From: Permianibacter aggregans
GTDB taxonomy: Bacteria; Pseudomonadota; Gammaproteobacteria; Enterobacterales; Permianibacteraceae
NCBI RefSeq assembly: GCF_009756665.1
Contig: NZ_CP037953.1
Location: 2,418,001-2,482,000, forward strand
DNA length: 64,000 bases
Reading direction: 5' to 3'
The stretch's first letter is position 1; every line of letters starts with the position of its first letter. A program made the position numbers and the translations under genes. This document shows, piece by piece, positions 34,190-41,722 of the stretch. The notes under the pieces were generated by a model that did not search any database, was not told the DNA's origin, and saw nothing but the letters and a program-made list of their open reading frames with translations.

Positions 34190-34485
34190 CAGTGGCTTGA
34201 AAGCCGCATGGCCGGTTAATGGTATTTTTTGATTTAAGTTTGTTACTTTTGGGTTTCGGGCAATGCGGTTGAGGTTTGCTCTGAACCGGACTAGATATAC
34301 TCTGCGAGATTGCTGCAATGCATGCAGTAAACGCATCGTACCAGCACCCAGCTAACTTTGATGATCGGTTTGGATTGAACGAACTATTGAAGAAGCGGGA
34401 TGTATCAAAATTGAGAAAGTGCCGAAGAAAAAATATTCCGTATTACCGCCTTGGCACCGTCAGTTCCTTTTAAATTTCGTGGCCC
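34190..34485 (-). other. ORF-poor cassette, copy 3 of 3, first position
   Basis: This copy sits directly at attI, the place where incoming cassettes are inserted, so it is the most recent arrival. It and its attC match copy 1 and its attC over 407 bases. No protein gene is convincing. Confidence 0.72.
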
Positions 34486-34594
34486 TAACAGTTTATTAGA
34501 CGGACGGCAGGATAATATATATTGTTATCTAGACGTCTGTATAATATTTGTATAAACGTCCCAGAAGAACTCTGAGCTGAATGAAGGAAGCGCC
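34483..34594. promoter_or_regulatory. attI region with divergent intI/cassette promoters
   Basis: The array junction is CCCTAAC (34484-34489 region), the complement of the GTTAGGG core shared by attC ends. From there to the integrase ATG lie about 105 very AT-rich bases. TGTATAAT (about 34536-34543) is a good extended -10 for the integrase. A leftward cassette promoter is likely in the same stretch (TATTAT on the minus strand), but its -35 is weak. GAAGGAAG precedes the integrase ATG. I see no full LexA box. Confidence 0.65.
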
Positions 34595-36022
34595 ATGGAG
34601 CGGCAGGTTAGTGAAGCGGAAAAACGCTTTTGGGACAAATATTTAGCGCAGTTGGACCGTTATGGTGTGCGGGCGCATCAGCGCCGTCACTATGTCAAGG
34701 TCAGTGAGCACTACCTATCACTAAATACAGACAAGAAATTGCGCCTGCATGGCGCCGATGACATTAATTCCTATTTTCACTTCCTTGCTGGATTGCGACT
34801 ACTTTCGTGGCAGTTTAAGCAACGTATCTGGGCTATCCGCCATTTGTTCAAATTGACCAATCCGCAATTGGAGCGTGGTTTTGACTGGCGTGCCTGGATC
34901 GCACAGGCTGAAGCATTGCCCAAGGAGCACCCTACTGTCGCACGGGAGAATGACCCGATTGCTGACTCGTTGATACCTGAGCCGGTTGTTTCGCATTTGG
35001 CACCCGAGTTGATCAGGCAGGAGATAGAGAAACTCAAGCTGGTACTGAGAGCAGGCGATTATGCAATTCGTACAGAGCAGTCGTACATTCTTTGGCTGCG
35101 CAAATTTTTCCGGTTCTGCGACAAAGTTGGTGAGTCTATCGGTGCGGATGATGTCTCACGCTACCTGACATTTTTGGCGGTACGGCAGCATGTATCGAGC
35201 AGCACTCAGGCATTGGTGTTGAACGCTATCGTTTATTACTGGCGTCACATTCTCAAGCGCGACCCAGAGCATCTGCAGTTTTCGCGCAGTAATCGTCCAC
35301 AGCGTTTGCCGGTAGTGTTGTCGCAAGATGAGGTAATGAGGCTGCTGACGCAATTGCGCGGCGTGAATCATTTGCTGGGTAGTTTGCTTTACGGAACTGG
35401 TATGCGGTTGATGGAGGCTATCCGATTACGGGTTCAGGATGTCGATTTTGCTTACCAGCAAATCACGGTTCGCGATGGAAAAGGCAAGAAAGATCGAGTG
35501 GTTCCGTTGCCCCAAAGTTTGGTGCCGAGGTTGCAACAGCAATTGGCGCAGACTAAAGCGCTACACGAGCAGGATCTGCGCAATGGTGGTGGCGATGTGT
35601 TTTTGCCCAGCGCCTTGGCGCGAAAACACCCCAAAGCTGCATACGACTGGCGATGGCAGTACATATTCCCGAGCGCAGCACTGAGTACTGATCCACGCAG
35701 CAAACATGTCCGGCGGCATCACCTGCATGAAACGGGTTTACAGCGTGCTATCAAAAACGCGAGCACGGCTGCACAGATCTCCAAACGTGTCAGTCCGCAT
35801 ACGTTGCGACATTGCTTTGCTACGCATTTACTGGAGGCCGGCCATGACATTCGAACCGTGCAGGAGTTGTTGGGGCACGCTAACGTGGCAACCACGATGA
35901 TTTACACGCATGTGCTGAATAAAGGCGGTCGTGGGGTGGCGAGTCCCTTGGATCGGTTGCTGGGGGCAAAACACGTCAAAGAAGCGGCGGCGGTTTACGG
36001 TTTAAGCGCAGCATTTACCTAA
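34595..36022 (+). CDS. intI: Integron integrase with duplicated N-terminal core-binding domain
   Basis: A 475-residue tyrosine recombinase. The IntI-specific insert is present (FLPSALARKHPKAAYDWRW and HVRRHHLHETGLQRAI), so it is a true integron integrase. Catalytic residues are Arg271, His402, Arg405, His at about 428 and Tyr437. Common IntI proteins have about 320-340 residues; this one has about 135 more at the N-terminus. Residues 54-82 (ADDINSYFHFLA ... AIRHL) repeat 184-213 (ADDVSRYLTFLA ... AIVYY) at an offset of 130, meaning two SAM-like core-binding domains in tandem. It is divergent from the cassettes, and its stop overlaps the convergent dtd stop by 4 nt. Confidence 0.93.
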   Translation: MERQVSEAEKRFWDKYLAQLDRYGVRAHQRRHYVKVSEHYLSLNTDKKLRLHGADDINSYFHFLAGLRLLSWQFKQRIWAIRHLFKLTNPQLERGFDWRAWIAQAEALPKEHPTVARENDPIADSLIPEPVVSHLAPELIRQEIEKLKLVLRAGDYAIRTEQSYILWLRKFFRFCDKVGESIGADDVSRYLTFLAVRQHVSSSTQALVLNAIVYYWRHILKRDPEHLQFSRSNRPQRLPVVLSQDEVMRLLTQLRGVNHLLGSLLYGTGMRLMEAIRLRVQDVDFAYQQITVRDGKGKKDRVVPLPQSLVPRLQQQLAQTKALHEQDLRNGGGDVFLPSALARKHPKAAYDWRWQYIFPSAALSTDPRSKHVRRHHLHETGLQRAIKNASTAAQISKRVSPHTLRHCFATHLLEAGHDIRTVQELLGHANVATTMIYTHVLNKGGRGVASPLDRLLGAKHVKEAAAVYGLSAAFT

Positions 36023-36462
36023 CCGTTCTGCTGTAACCAGAACGTCGCCGGCCCATCATTCTCCAGCGCCACTTTCATGTCGGCGCCAAACTGGCCACTG
36101 GCGACGTTGGGGTGCAATGCCTGCAATTGTTGCCAGGCGTAGCGGAACATTTGCTCGCCGAAGGCGGGGGCAGCAGCGGTGGAAAATCCGGGCCGGTTGC
36201 CTTTGCGAGTGTCGGCTGCCAGCGTGAATTGCGGCACCAGCAATACGCCGCCATCGATATCGCGCACCGAGCGATTCATTTTGCCTTGTTCATCCGAAAA
36301 GATGCGGTAGTTCAGCACCCGTTCCAGCAGTCGATCGGCGACGGCTTCGTTGTCTTGTGGTTCGGCGCAGAGAAACACCAGCAAACCGGTGTCGACTTTG
36401 CCAATACATTCTCCGGCCACCGTGACGCTGGCGTGATTTACTCGTTGCAGTAATGCGATCAT
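36019..36462 (-). CDS. dtd: D-aminoacyl-tRNA deacylase
   Basis: A 147-residue Dtd protein, the normal length, starting MIALLQRVNHASVTV. It hydrolyses D-aminoacyl-tRNA (and Gly-tRNA-Ala) to keep D-amino acids out of proteins. The C-terminal motif NDGPATFWL is typical. In the other family motif, SQFTL, the Ser is replaced by Pro (VPQFTLAADT); I believe this variant exists in other bacteria but cannot check. The open frame extends 68 codons upstream, but the internal ATG fits the family start. Confidence 0.95.
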   Translation of the reverse strand: MIALLQRVNHASVTVAGECIGKVDTGLLVFLCAEPQDNEAVADRLLERVLNYRIFSDEQGKMNRSVRDIDGGVLLVPQFTLAADTRKGNRPGFSTAAAPAFGEQMFRYAWQQLQALHPNVASGQFGADMKVALENDGPATFWLQQNG

Positions 36463-36605
36463 CGTGTCGTATGGATTCCCGTTAATCAGTCGTTCGGCGG
36501 CGCTTATCGCATGACCGCGAGGCTTGTCTCGCCGCACCGTTTTCGATGCATGGAATACCGCATGATAGCGGAGCTTGTAAGCAGCGAACAGGAAAGAGGA
36601 ATGGC

Positions 36606-37196
36606 ATGCGTTTGCTGGTGTTGATTCTGGCCATGGCGCTGTCTGTTGCCTTGGCATTGTGGTCACGGCAGCCGTTGGCGCCGTTGTCGGAAGGCTGGTT
36701 CAAGGCCGGCGCCAACACGGCGGACTACGAAGTCGGGCTTGATCTGGTTACTCAGCTATCCGGTCGTGGTGCCAAAACGATTCGTTATCCCGGCAGTGGC
36801 GATACCGGTCAGCACAGCGTCGCGATGATTACCCAGACGATTCTGGCCGATAATTATCGCGGTCGTCAGGTGCGCTTTGCGGCGCAGGTCAAGACTGAAG
36901 ATGTGGAAGGCTGGAGCGGATTGTGGATGCGTATCGATGGGCCGGAACAGGAAATCCTGGCGCTCGACAATATGCAGGCCCGGCCCTTGCGCGGCGATGC
37001 CGATTGGCTGGAATACCCGGTGATCCTGAATGTGCCGAAAGAAGCAGTGGTGATCAGCTTTGGTTTATTGCAAGCCGGTAATGGCCAAACCTGGATGGAT
37101 CAATTGAGTTTCCGCATTGTTGAGAATCAGCAGCCGACCAGTGATGGCTCGCCGGAAGACAGTGATTACAGTTTTCGCACCGAACCAACGTTGTGA
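36606..37196 (+). CDS. Exported or membrane-anchored CBM-like protein upstream of LytS/LytTR pair
   Basis: A 196-residue protein: N-terminal hydrophobic helix (MRLLVLILAMALSVALALW), then a beta-sandwich-like domain (about 30-175) reminiscent of the carbohydrate-binding-like module found next to some LytTR and AraC regulators: GWFKAGANTADYEVGLD, FAAQVKTEDVEGWSGLWMR and WLEYPVILNVP. The tail is acidic. It lies 12 bases before the sensor kinase gene and is probably its periplasmic accessory sensor; this is inference. AGAGGA supports the ATG. Confidence 0.65.
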   Translation: MRLLVLILAMALSVALALWSRQPLAPLSEGWFKAGANTADYEVGLDLVTQLSGRGAKTIRYPGSGDTGQHSVAMITQTILADNYRGRQVRFAAQVKTEDVEGWSGLWMRIDGPEQEILALDNMQARPLRGDADWLEYPVILNVPKEAVVISFGLLQAGNGQTWMDQLSFRIVENQQPTSDGSPEDSDYSFRTEPTL

Positions 37197-37208
37197 GCGA
37201 GTGCCTGC

Positions 37209-38294
37209 ATGCTGACTAAAGTGAATTCTGCTGAGCCGGAAATGAGCAATGCCCGTGGCTTGAGTTGCACGTATTTGCGTGGGTTCAGCGGTAGGGAAAT
37301 TCTGTTCGCGGGCGTGACCTGCTTATTATTTTTGCTGGTTGCCTGGTTAAGTGAACAGGATATGGCGGCCATTGCTTTTGGCTGCCTGATGATCGCCTTG
37401 TGGCCCAACTATCTGCTGCTGGCATGGGCAAAGCGCTACGCCTTTCAGGTCAATTCTGTTCGACTCTTTTTGCTGTTGTTATTGCTGCTTGCCGGTGTTA
37501 ACGCTGCTATGGCTACCTTGCTATTCTATCGTTGGGCGTTACCCTCGGTGTCGTTACTGCTGGTCGATTGGCAGGCATTTCTGATCGCACTGAGCTTGCC
37601 GTTACTGCTTTCCTGGTCGGCAGTATGGACAGGCTTGCAGTTGCAGCGTCGCTTCGCCACGCGACAGCGTGAAGAAGAGAAAAAGGAATTGGAGCGAGCG
37701 GTATTACTGGCCGAGTTGAAAGCGTTGCAGGCGCAGGTCGAGCCGCATTTTCTGTTCAATACGCTCGCCAATCTGATGCACCTGATCGAACACGACAGCG
37801 CCACAGCGCGAAAAATGCTGGAGCATTTGGTTGCTTATCTACGGGCCAGCTTGCCGAGTTTTCGCAATCAAATGAGCGAGCTTGGGCAAGAGCTGGAGCT
37901 GGTGCGCAACTATCTGGCGTTGATTGCCATGCGTTTTGGTGCCCGCTTCCAGTTTCGGGTGGAGGCGAGTGGCACTTATGGCGATTGGCGCATGCCGCCG
38001 ATGATGCTGATTTCACTGGTCGAGAATGCCGTCAAGCATGGTGTAGAACGCAAAAGTGGGCCGGTGGAAATTCGGGTCCGCGCCGAATGCACACCACAAC
38101 AAATCGTGTTGACGGTTACCGACACCGGCGCCGGTCTGCAACCGAATGCCAATGGTAATGGTGTAGGATTACGCAATATCCGCGAACGACTGCAGCGACT
38201 TTACGGCGACAGCGCCGAGTTGACGTTGCAGGGCAATGAGGCGGGTGGTGTTACCGCTACGCTGCGCTTGCCAAAAACCAATGGACATGGCTGA
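37209..38294 (+). CDS. LytS/AlgZ-type sensor histidine kinase
   Basis: A 361-residue kinase. Four hydrophobic segments occupy residues about 30-150. The His_kinase domain has the phospho-acceptor in QVEPHFLFNTLANLMHLI, and the ATPase part follows with LVENAVKHG and DTGAGL...GVGLRNIRERL. This is the 5TM/AlgZ class that works with LytTR regulators; the LytTR gene overlaps its stop by one base. Start codon support is weak (no clear ribosome site), so the start may lie elsewhere by some codons. Confidence 0.9.
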   Translation: MLTKVNSAEPEMSNARGLSCTYLRGFSGREILFAGVTCLLFLLVAWLSEQDMAAIAFGCLMIALWPNYLLLAWAKRYAFQVNSVRLFLLLLLLLAGVNAAMATLLFYRWALPSVSLLLVDWQAFLIALSLPLLLSWSAVWTGLQLQRRFATRQREEEKKELERAVLLAELKALQAQVEPHFLFNTLANLMHLIEHDSATARKMLEHLVAYLRASLPSFRNQMSELGQELELVRNYLALIAMRFGARFQFRVEASGTYGDWRMPPMMLISLVENAVKHGVERKSGPVEIRVRAECTPQQIVLTVTDTGAGLQPNANGNGVGLRNIRERLQRLYGDSAELTLQGNEAGGVTATLRLPKTNGHG

Positions 38295-39007
38295 TGAATA
38301 TCCTGATTGCCGATGACGAACCTTTGCTTAGGGCGCAATTGAAAAATCTGCTGCTGAAGTTATTGCCGGATGCATTGCTAACGGAAGCAGAAGATGGCTA
38401 CAAGGTCTTGGAGTGCTTGAAAAACGAAACACCGGACGTGGCTTTTCTGGATATCCGGATGCCGGGCTTGAGCGGCATGGAATTGGCGGAACATTTTCCG
38501 GACAGCACACAGATAGTTTTTGTTACCGCCTACGATGAGTACGCGATTGAGGCCTTTGAAAAAGGCGCCGTCGATTATTTGTTGAAGCCGGTGGAAGCCG
38601 CGCGCCTGAGCAAAACCATTGAGCGTTTGCAGGCCAAGCAGCGCGCCCCGGAGCTGGTCGAAAGATCGGTCGAGCCGGCACAAATGCTGCGCTGGATTCA
38701 TGCGTCAACCGCGCATTCGATTCAGGTGATTCCGGTCGATGAAGTGATCTATTTCCGTTCCGATGCCAAGTACACGAAAGTCCGCACGGCGCAGGCAGAA
38801 GCCTATATTCGCACCCCGATCAAAGAGCTGGTGCAGCGCCTCGATGCGGAATTGTTCTGGCAGATTCATCGCAGTGCCATCGTCAACGCTCGTCATATCG
38901 AACGCGTACTGCGTGATGGCGACGGCGGTATGACGATTGTGCTGAAAGGTCTGGATGAGCGGCTTCCGGTCAGCTCCAGTTACCATCACCTGTTCCGGCA
39001 GATGTAA
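38294..39007 (+). CDS. LytTR-family response regulator
   Basis: A 237-residue regulator: CheY-like receiver (1-120) with acidic pocket DDE (8-10), phospho-acceptor Asp in FLDIRMPG (about 54) and KP in LLKPVE, then a LytTR DNA-binding domain (about 135-237) with IYFRSDAKYTKV and FWQIHRSAIVNARHIERV. It is the partner of the preceding LytS-type kinase. Targets are unknown; the S41 lipoprotein protease gene 200 bases downstream is the nearest candidate. Confidence 0.94.
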   Translation: MNILIADDEPLLRAQLKNLLLKLLPDALLTEAEDGYKVLECLKNETPDVAFLDIRMPGLSGMELAEHFPDSTQIVFVTAYDEYAIEAFEKGAVDYLLKPVEAARLSKTIERLQAKQRAPELVERSVEPAQMLRWIHASTAHSIQVIPVDEVIYFRSDAKYTKVRTAQAEAYIRTPIKELVQRLDAELFWQIHRSAIVNARHIERVLRDGDGGMTIVLKGLDERLPVSSSYHHLFRQM

Positions 39008-39214
39008 TCAGCGGCAGTTTGTACGCTGGCGCAATGTATCCCTTTGTAGCCAATCGCAACAAAGCGCAAATATCAGCGTTTGTTCCTTGTTCGCTACCGC
39101 CCTTCCGATTACGCTGCGTGCGCGAAATATACTTCGCGGTGGATTTTTTCGCCGAAATACTGGACCAAAACTTAAGTCCCGGCGAGTTGCGTAAACGATA
39201 GGAGAGAGCTGTCG

Positions 39215-40747
39215 ATGTCGTCCCAGATGGTTGTCGTGGCGAGTCGCTTTTCGGCGACGCTGATTTCATTGGTATTGCTGAGTGCCTGTGGTGGCGGTGG
39301 AGGCGGCGGTTCCAGCACTGTAGTTCCGCCAAACTCCGGCGGCACGCCGCCACCGGTCGCCCAGAAATGTTCAGCCAATAACCCGTTCCGGGTTGATGCC
39401 GTGGCGCCCACTACGGTCGGCACGTTGGCCGATGAAAAATCCTGGGTGCAGAACTATGTCAATGGCGCCTACCTTTGGTACAACGAGATGCCTAGCGTCA
39501 ATGCTTCGCTAGCCGCCTATTCCAACGAGGCCGATGTGTTCGGTTCGCTGCAAAATTATTTCAATGCGTTGTTGACGCCGGCGCGCACGACTTCCGGTAA
39601 ATTGAAAGATGAATTCAGTTTTATTTATTCGACCAAGCAGTGGCGCGAATTGAGCCAGTCCGGTACCTCGTTGAGTTTTGGTATTGAATGGTATCTGGCT
39701 TCATCGACGCCGCCACGCGGCATCCGTGTTGCCTACGTCGAACCGAATTCCCCGGCAGCACAGCAAGGCCTGCAACGCGGTGACACCTTGGTCAGTTTCG
39801 ATGGCGTTTCCGCCGACACCAATGTGCAAAGCGAGCTCGATACCCTGAACCAGATTTTCTCGCCAAGCAATGGCAATGGTCGCAGCTTTGTATTCGATCG
39901 TAACGGTTCGCAAGTGACGGCATTTTTTGGCGCTAGCGAAGTAGTCAAGCAGCCGGTGTTGATCAGCAATACCTTGGACATCAACGGCCAGAAAGTGGGT
40001 TACATGGTGTTCAATGATCATATCGCCAGTGCCGAACAGCCGCTGATCGATAGCTTCACGCAGTTCAGCAATGCCGGCATCAGCGATTTGATTCTGGATT
40101 TGCGTTACAACGGTGGTGGTTATCTGTTCCTGGCTTCGGAAGTGGCTTACATGATTGCCGGCCCGACGCGCACCAGTGGCAAGTACTTTGAGAAGCTGCA
40201 ATACAACGACAAGCGCGTTGCCGACAATAATCAGGCACCGACACCGTTCTATAACACCAGTTGCATCATCAACAGCCAGTTTCAGTGCACGGGCAATCAG
40301 TCGCTGCCGAATTTGAATCTGGGCCGGGTATTTGTGCTGACCTCGAAATCAACCTGTTCGGCCAGTGAAGCGATCATCAATGGTTTGGAAGGTATTGATG
40401 TCCAAGTGATTCGTATTGGCGCAACGACTTGCGGCAAACCCTATGGTTTTACTGCCAAGGACAACTGCGGTATTTCCTATTTCCCGATTGAATTCAAAGG
40501 CATCAACTTCAAAGGTTTCGGTGATTACGCGGATGGTTTTTCAGCGCAATGTGCGGCAGCGGATGATTTCAGCAAAGCGCTTGGCGACACCAGCGAAGGT
40601 ATGCTCGCGGCCGCGCTTTATCGACGTGCCAATGGTAGTTGTCCGGCGACTACTGGCCAACAAAAGTTGAGCGTCGAGCAGCAAGGCGCTGTTGTCCATG
40701 AGCCGGTGCGCAGCAATCGGTTTGTGTTGCCGGAGGCTGGTCGATGA
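39215..40747 (+). CDS. S41 (C-terminal processing-like) lipoprotein peptidase
   Basis: A 510-residue lipoprotein. The lipobox LSAC is followed by seven glycines. An N-terminal helical part, a PDZ-like segment (GIRVAYVEPNSPAAQQGLQRGDTLVSFDG, about 168-200) and the S41 tail-specific protease fold with DLRYNGGGYL and the nucleophile region TSKSTCSASEAI are seen. Such proteins degrade or process envelope proteins. The final residues overlap the start of the next small lipoprotein gene by 4 nt (ATGA). GGAGAGAG precedes the start. Confidence 0.9.
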   Translation: MSSQMVVVASRFSATLISLVLLSACGGGGGGGSSTVVPPNSGGTPPPVAQKCSANNPFRVDAVAPTTVGTLADEKSWVQNYVNGAYLWYNEMPSVNASLAAYSNEADVFGSLQNYFNALLTPARTTSGKLKDEFSFIYSTKQWRELSQSGTSLSFGIEWYLASSTPPRGIRVAYVEPNSPAAQQGLQRGDTLVSFDGVSADTNVQSELDTLNQIFSPSNGNGRSFVFDRNGSQVTAFFGASEVVKQPVLISNTLDINGQKVGYMVFNDHIASAEQPLIDSFTQFSNAGISDLILDLRYNGGGYLFLASEVAYMIAGPTRTSGKYFEKLQYNDKRVADNNQAPTPFYNTSCIINSQFQCTGNQSLPNLNLGRVFVLTSKSTCSASEAIINGLEGIDVQVIRIGATTCGKPYGFTAKDNCGISYFPIEFKGINFKGFGDYADGFSAQCAAADDFSKALGDTSEGMLAAALYRRANGSCPATTGQQKLSVEQQGAVVHEPVRSNRFVLPEAGR

Positions 40748-41100
40748 GAACGGCGATGCTGTCGTGTGCACTTGTCGGGCTTGCTGCTTGCGCGCACACG
40801 CCAACACAGAGTGAACCGGCAAAATTGAATGCGCCATCGCAAGCTTGTGTGCAGTTGATACAACAATTTGCCGAACGCGTGACCGGTCAACCGGTCACGC
40901 TCGGGCACAGCATTTTTGCTGAGCGCGATACGCTGTTGCTGGAACCGCAAGCAGCATTGCAAATTGACGGTCGGGTGCGTGGTCGGCCGGAGATGTTGTG
41001 GCTGCGGAAAACGGACGGACAGTGTGTTGTGCAGCATCCGCGGACTGAGGCACAGCAGGTTTTGAAGGATTGCTCTTGCAAGGCGCTGGATCAGCAATAG
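40744..41100 (+). CDS. Small lipoprotein coupled to S41 peptidase
   Basis: A 118-residue protein with a lipoprotein signal (first 16 residues, lipobox LAAC). The mature part has three further cysteines (QACVQ, QCVVQ, DCSC) and no recognised family. Translational coupling with the S41 peptidase suggests that it works together with it, for example as a regulator or anchor; this is inference. Confidence 0.75.
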   Translation: MRTAMLSCALVGLAACAHTPTQSEPAKLNAPSQACVQLIQQFAERVTGQPVTLGHSIFAERDTLLLEPQAALQIDGRVRGRPEMLWLRKTDGQCVVQHPRTEAQQVLKDCSCKALDQQ

Positions 41101-41137
41101 CTACTGGTTCTGCATTCTCGCCAAAAAAATGATCCCA

Positions 41138-41276
41138 CCCTCCCCTTGCCAGGGGAGGGATCTATTACGTGCTTTTCCCTTCGTCAGCGAAGGGATCTTA
41201 GATCCCCGCTCTTTCAAAGAGCGAGCAAGGAAAAAGACGGTGATTCCGGCGCAGCGCCAGCCGCTCTGTCGGCTAG
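41138..41276. repeat. Palindromic mosaic repeat, related to copy near 28.3 kb
   Basis: Three hairpins in a row (CCCTCCCC/GGGGAGGG, CCCTTCG/CGAAGGG, and the GATCCCCGCTCTTT-CGAGCA segment) lead into GTGATTCCGGCGCAGCGCC and AGCCGCTCTGTCGGCT, the block shared with 28337-28374. No gene is seen in the spacer. Confidence 0.65.
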
Positions 41277-41296
41277 TCGGGCGGGGTGAGATGGGA

Positions 41297-41507
41297 TTAG
41301 AAACCATCTCAAAAATGCCTGGAGCTCGGTGATCTGCGCGAATGCGGTGCTCGGAAAAATCCGCCAGGAGCGGATTTTCGCGTAGCCCGAAGGGTGAGCC
41401 ACATGGATGTGGCGAACAATCCTCATTTACGACTTGTAAACTCCGGTTCCTCCGTTCCTCTTCACACACTTCGCCTTCGCCCAGACTATTTTTGAGATGG
41501 CTTCTAG
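41297..41507. mobile_element. MITE-like element with 20-bp terminal inverted repeats
   Basis: The left end TTAGAAACCATCTCAAAAAT and the right end, in reverse complement CTAGAAGCCATCTCAAAAAT, match at 18 of 20 bases and enclose about 170 bases. The interior carries a minus-strand frame fragment (SPHPCGSPFGLRENPLLA) that I recall as a common dispersed motif in proteobacterial spacers. No transposase gene and no clear target duplication. Likely a non-autonomous element. Confidence 0.6.
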
Positions 41508-41568
41508 TAAGATACTAACCAGCTTCGCATTGAGTCTGGATCAAATCCAGGAGTCTGTCGTGCATTGA

Positions 41569-41645
41569 TGTAGCTGCGAATTCATTCGCACAAATCTCTC
41601 ATTATTTCTTCAGAAATATGTCCGAATGAATTCGGACCTACTACA
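41569..41645. repeat. REP pair (BIME-like), copy 1
   Basis: Two inverted units: TGTAGCTGCGAA-TTCA-TTCGCACA, then TGTCCGAA-TGAA-TTCGGACC followed by TACTACA. Each forms a hairpin with a 4-nt loop, and the units point towards each other. The same family occurs at 57118-57168. Such REPs are normally moved by RAYT transposases encoded elsewhere. Confidence 0.7.
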
Positions 41646-41722
41646 TACCTATCTTCGGTCGGTTCGACCCGTCAACATTGGGAGCAGCATTTATGCGATT
41701 CTGGTTAGAAAAATCAGAAAAC

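Noticed and set aside
34500-34560. LexA box in front of the integrase
   Set aside because: Only one half-site (CTGT) is present; the ACAG half at the right distance is missing.
36024-36044. Hairpin CGTTCTG/CAGAACG after the integrase stop
   Set aside because: It lies inside the convergent dtd coding end and has no T-tract, so I do not call a terminator.
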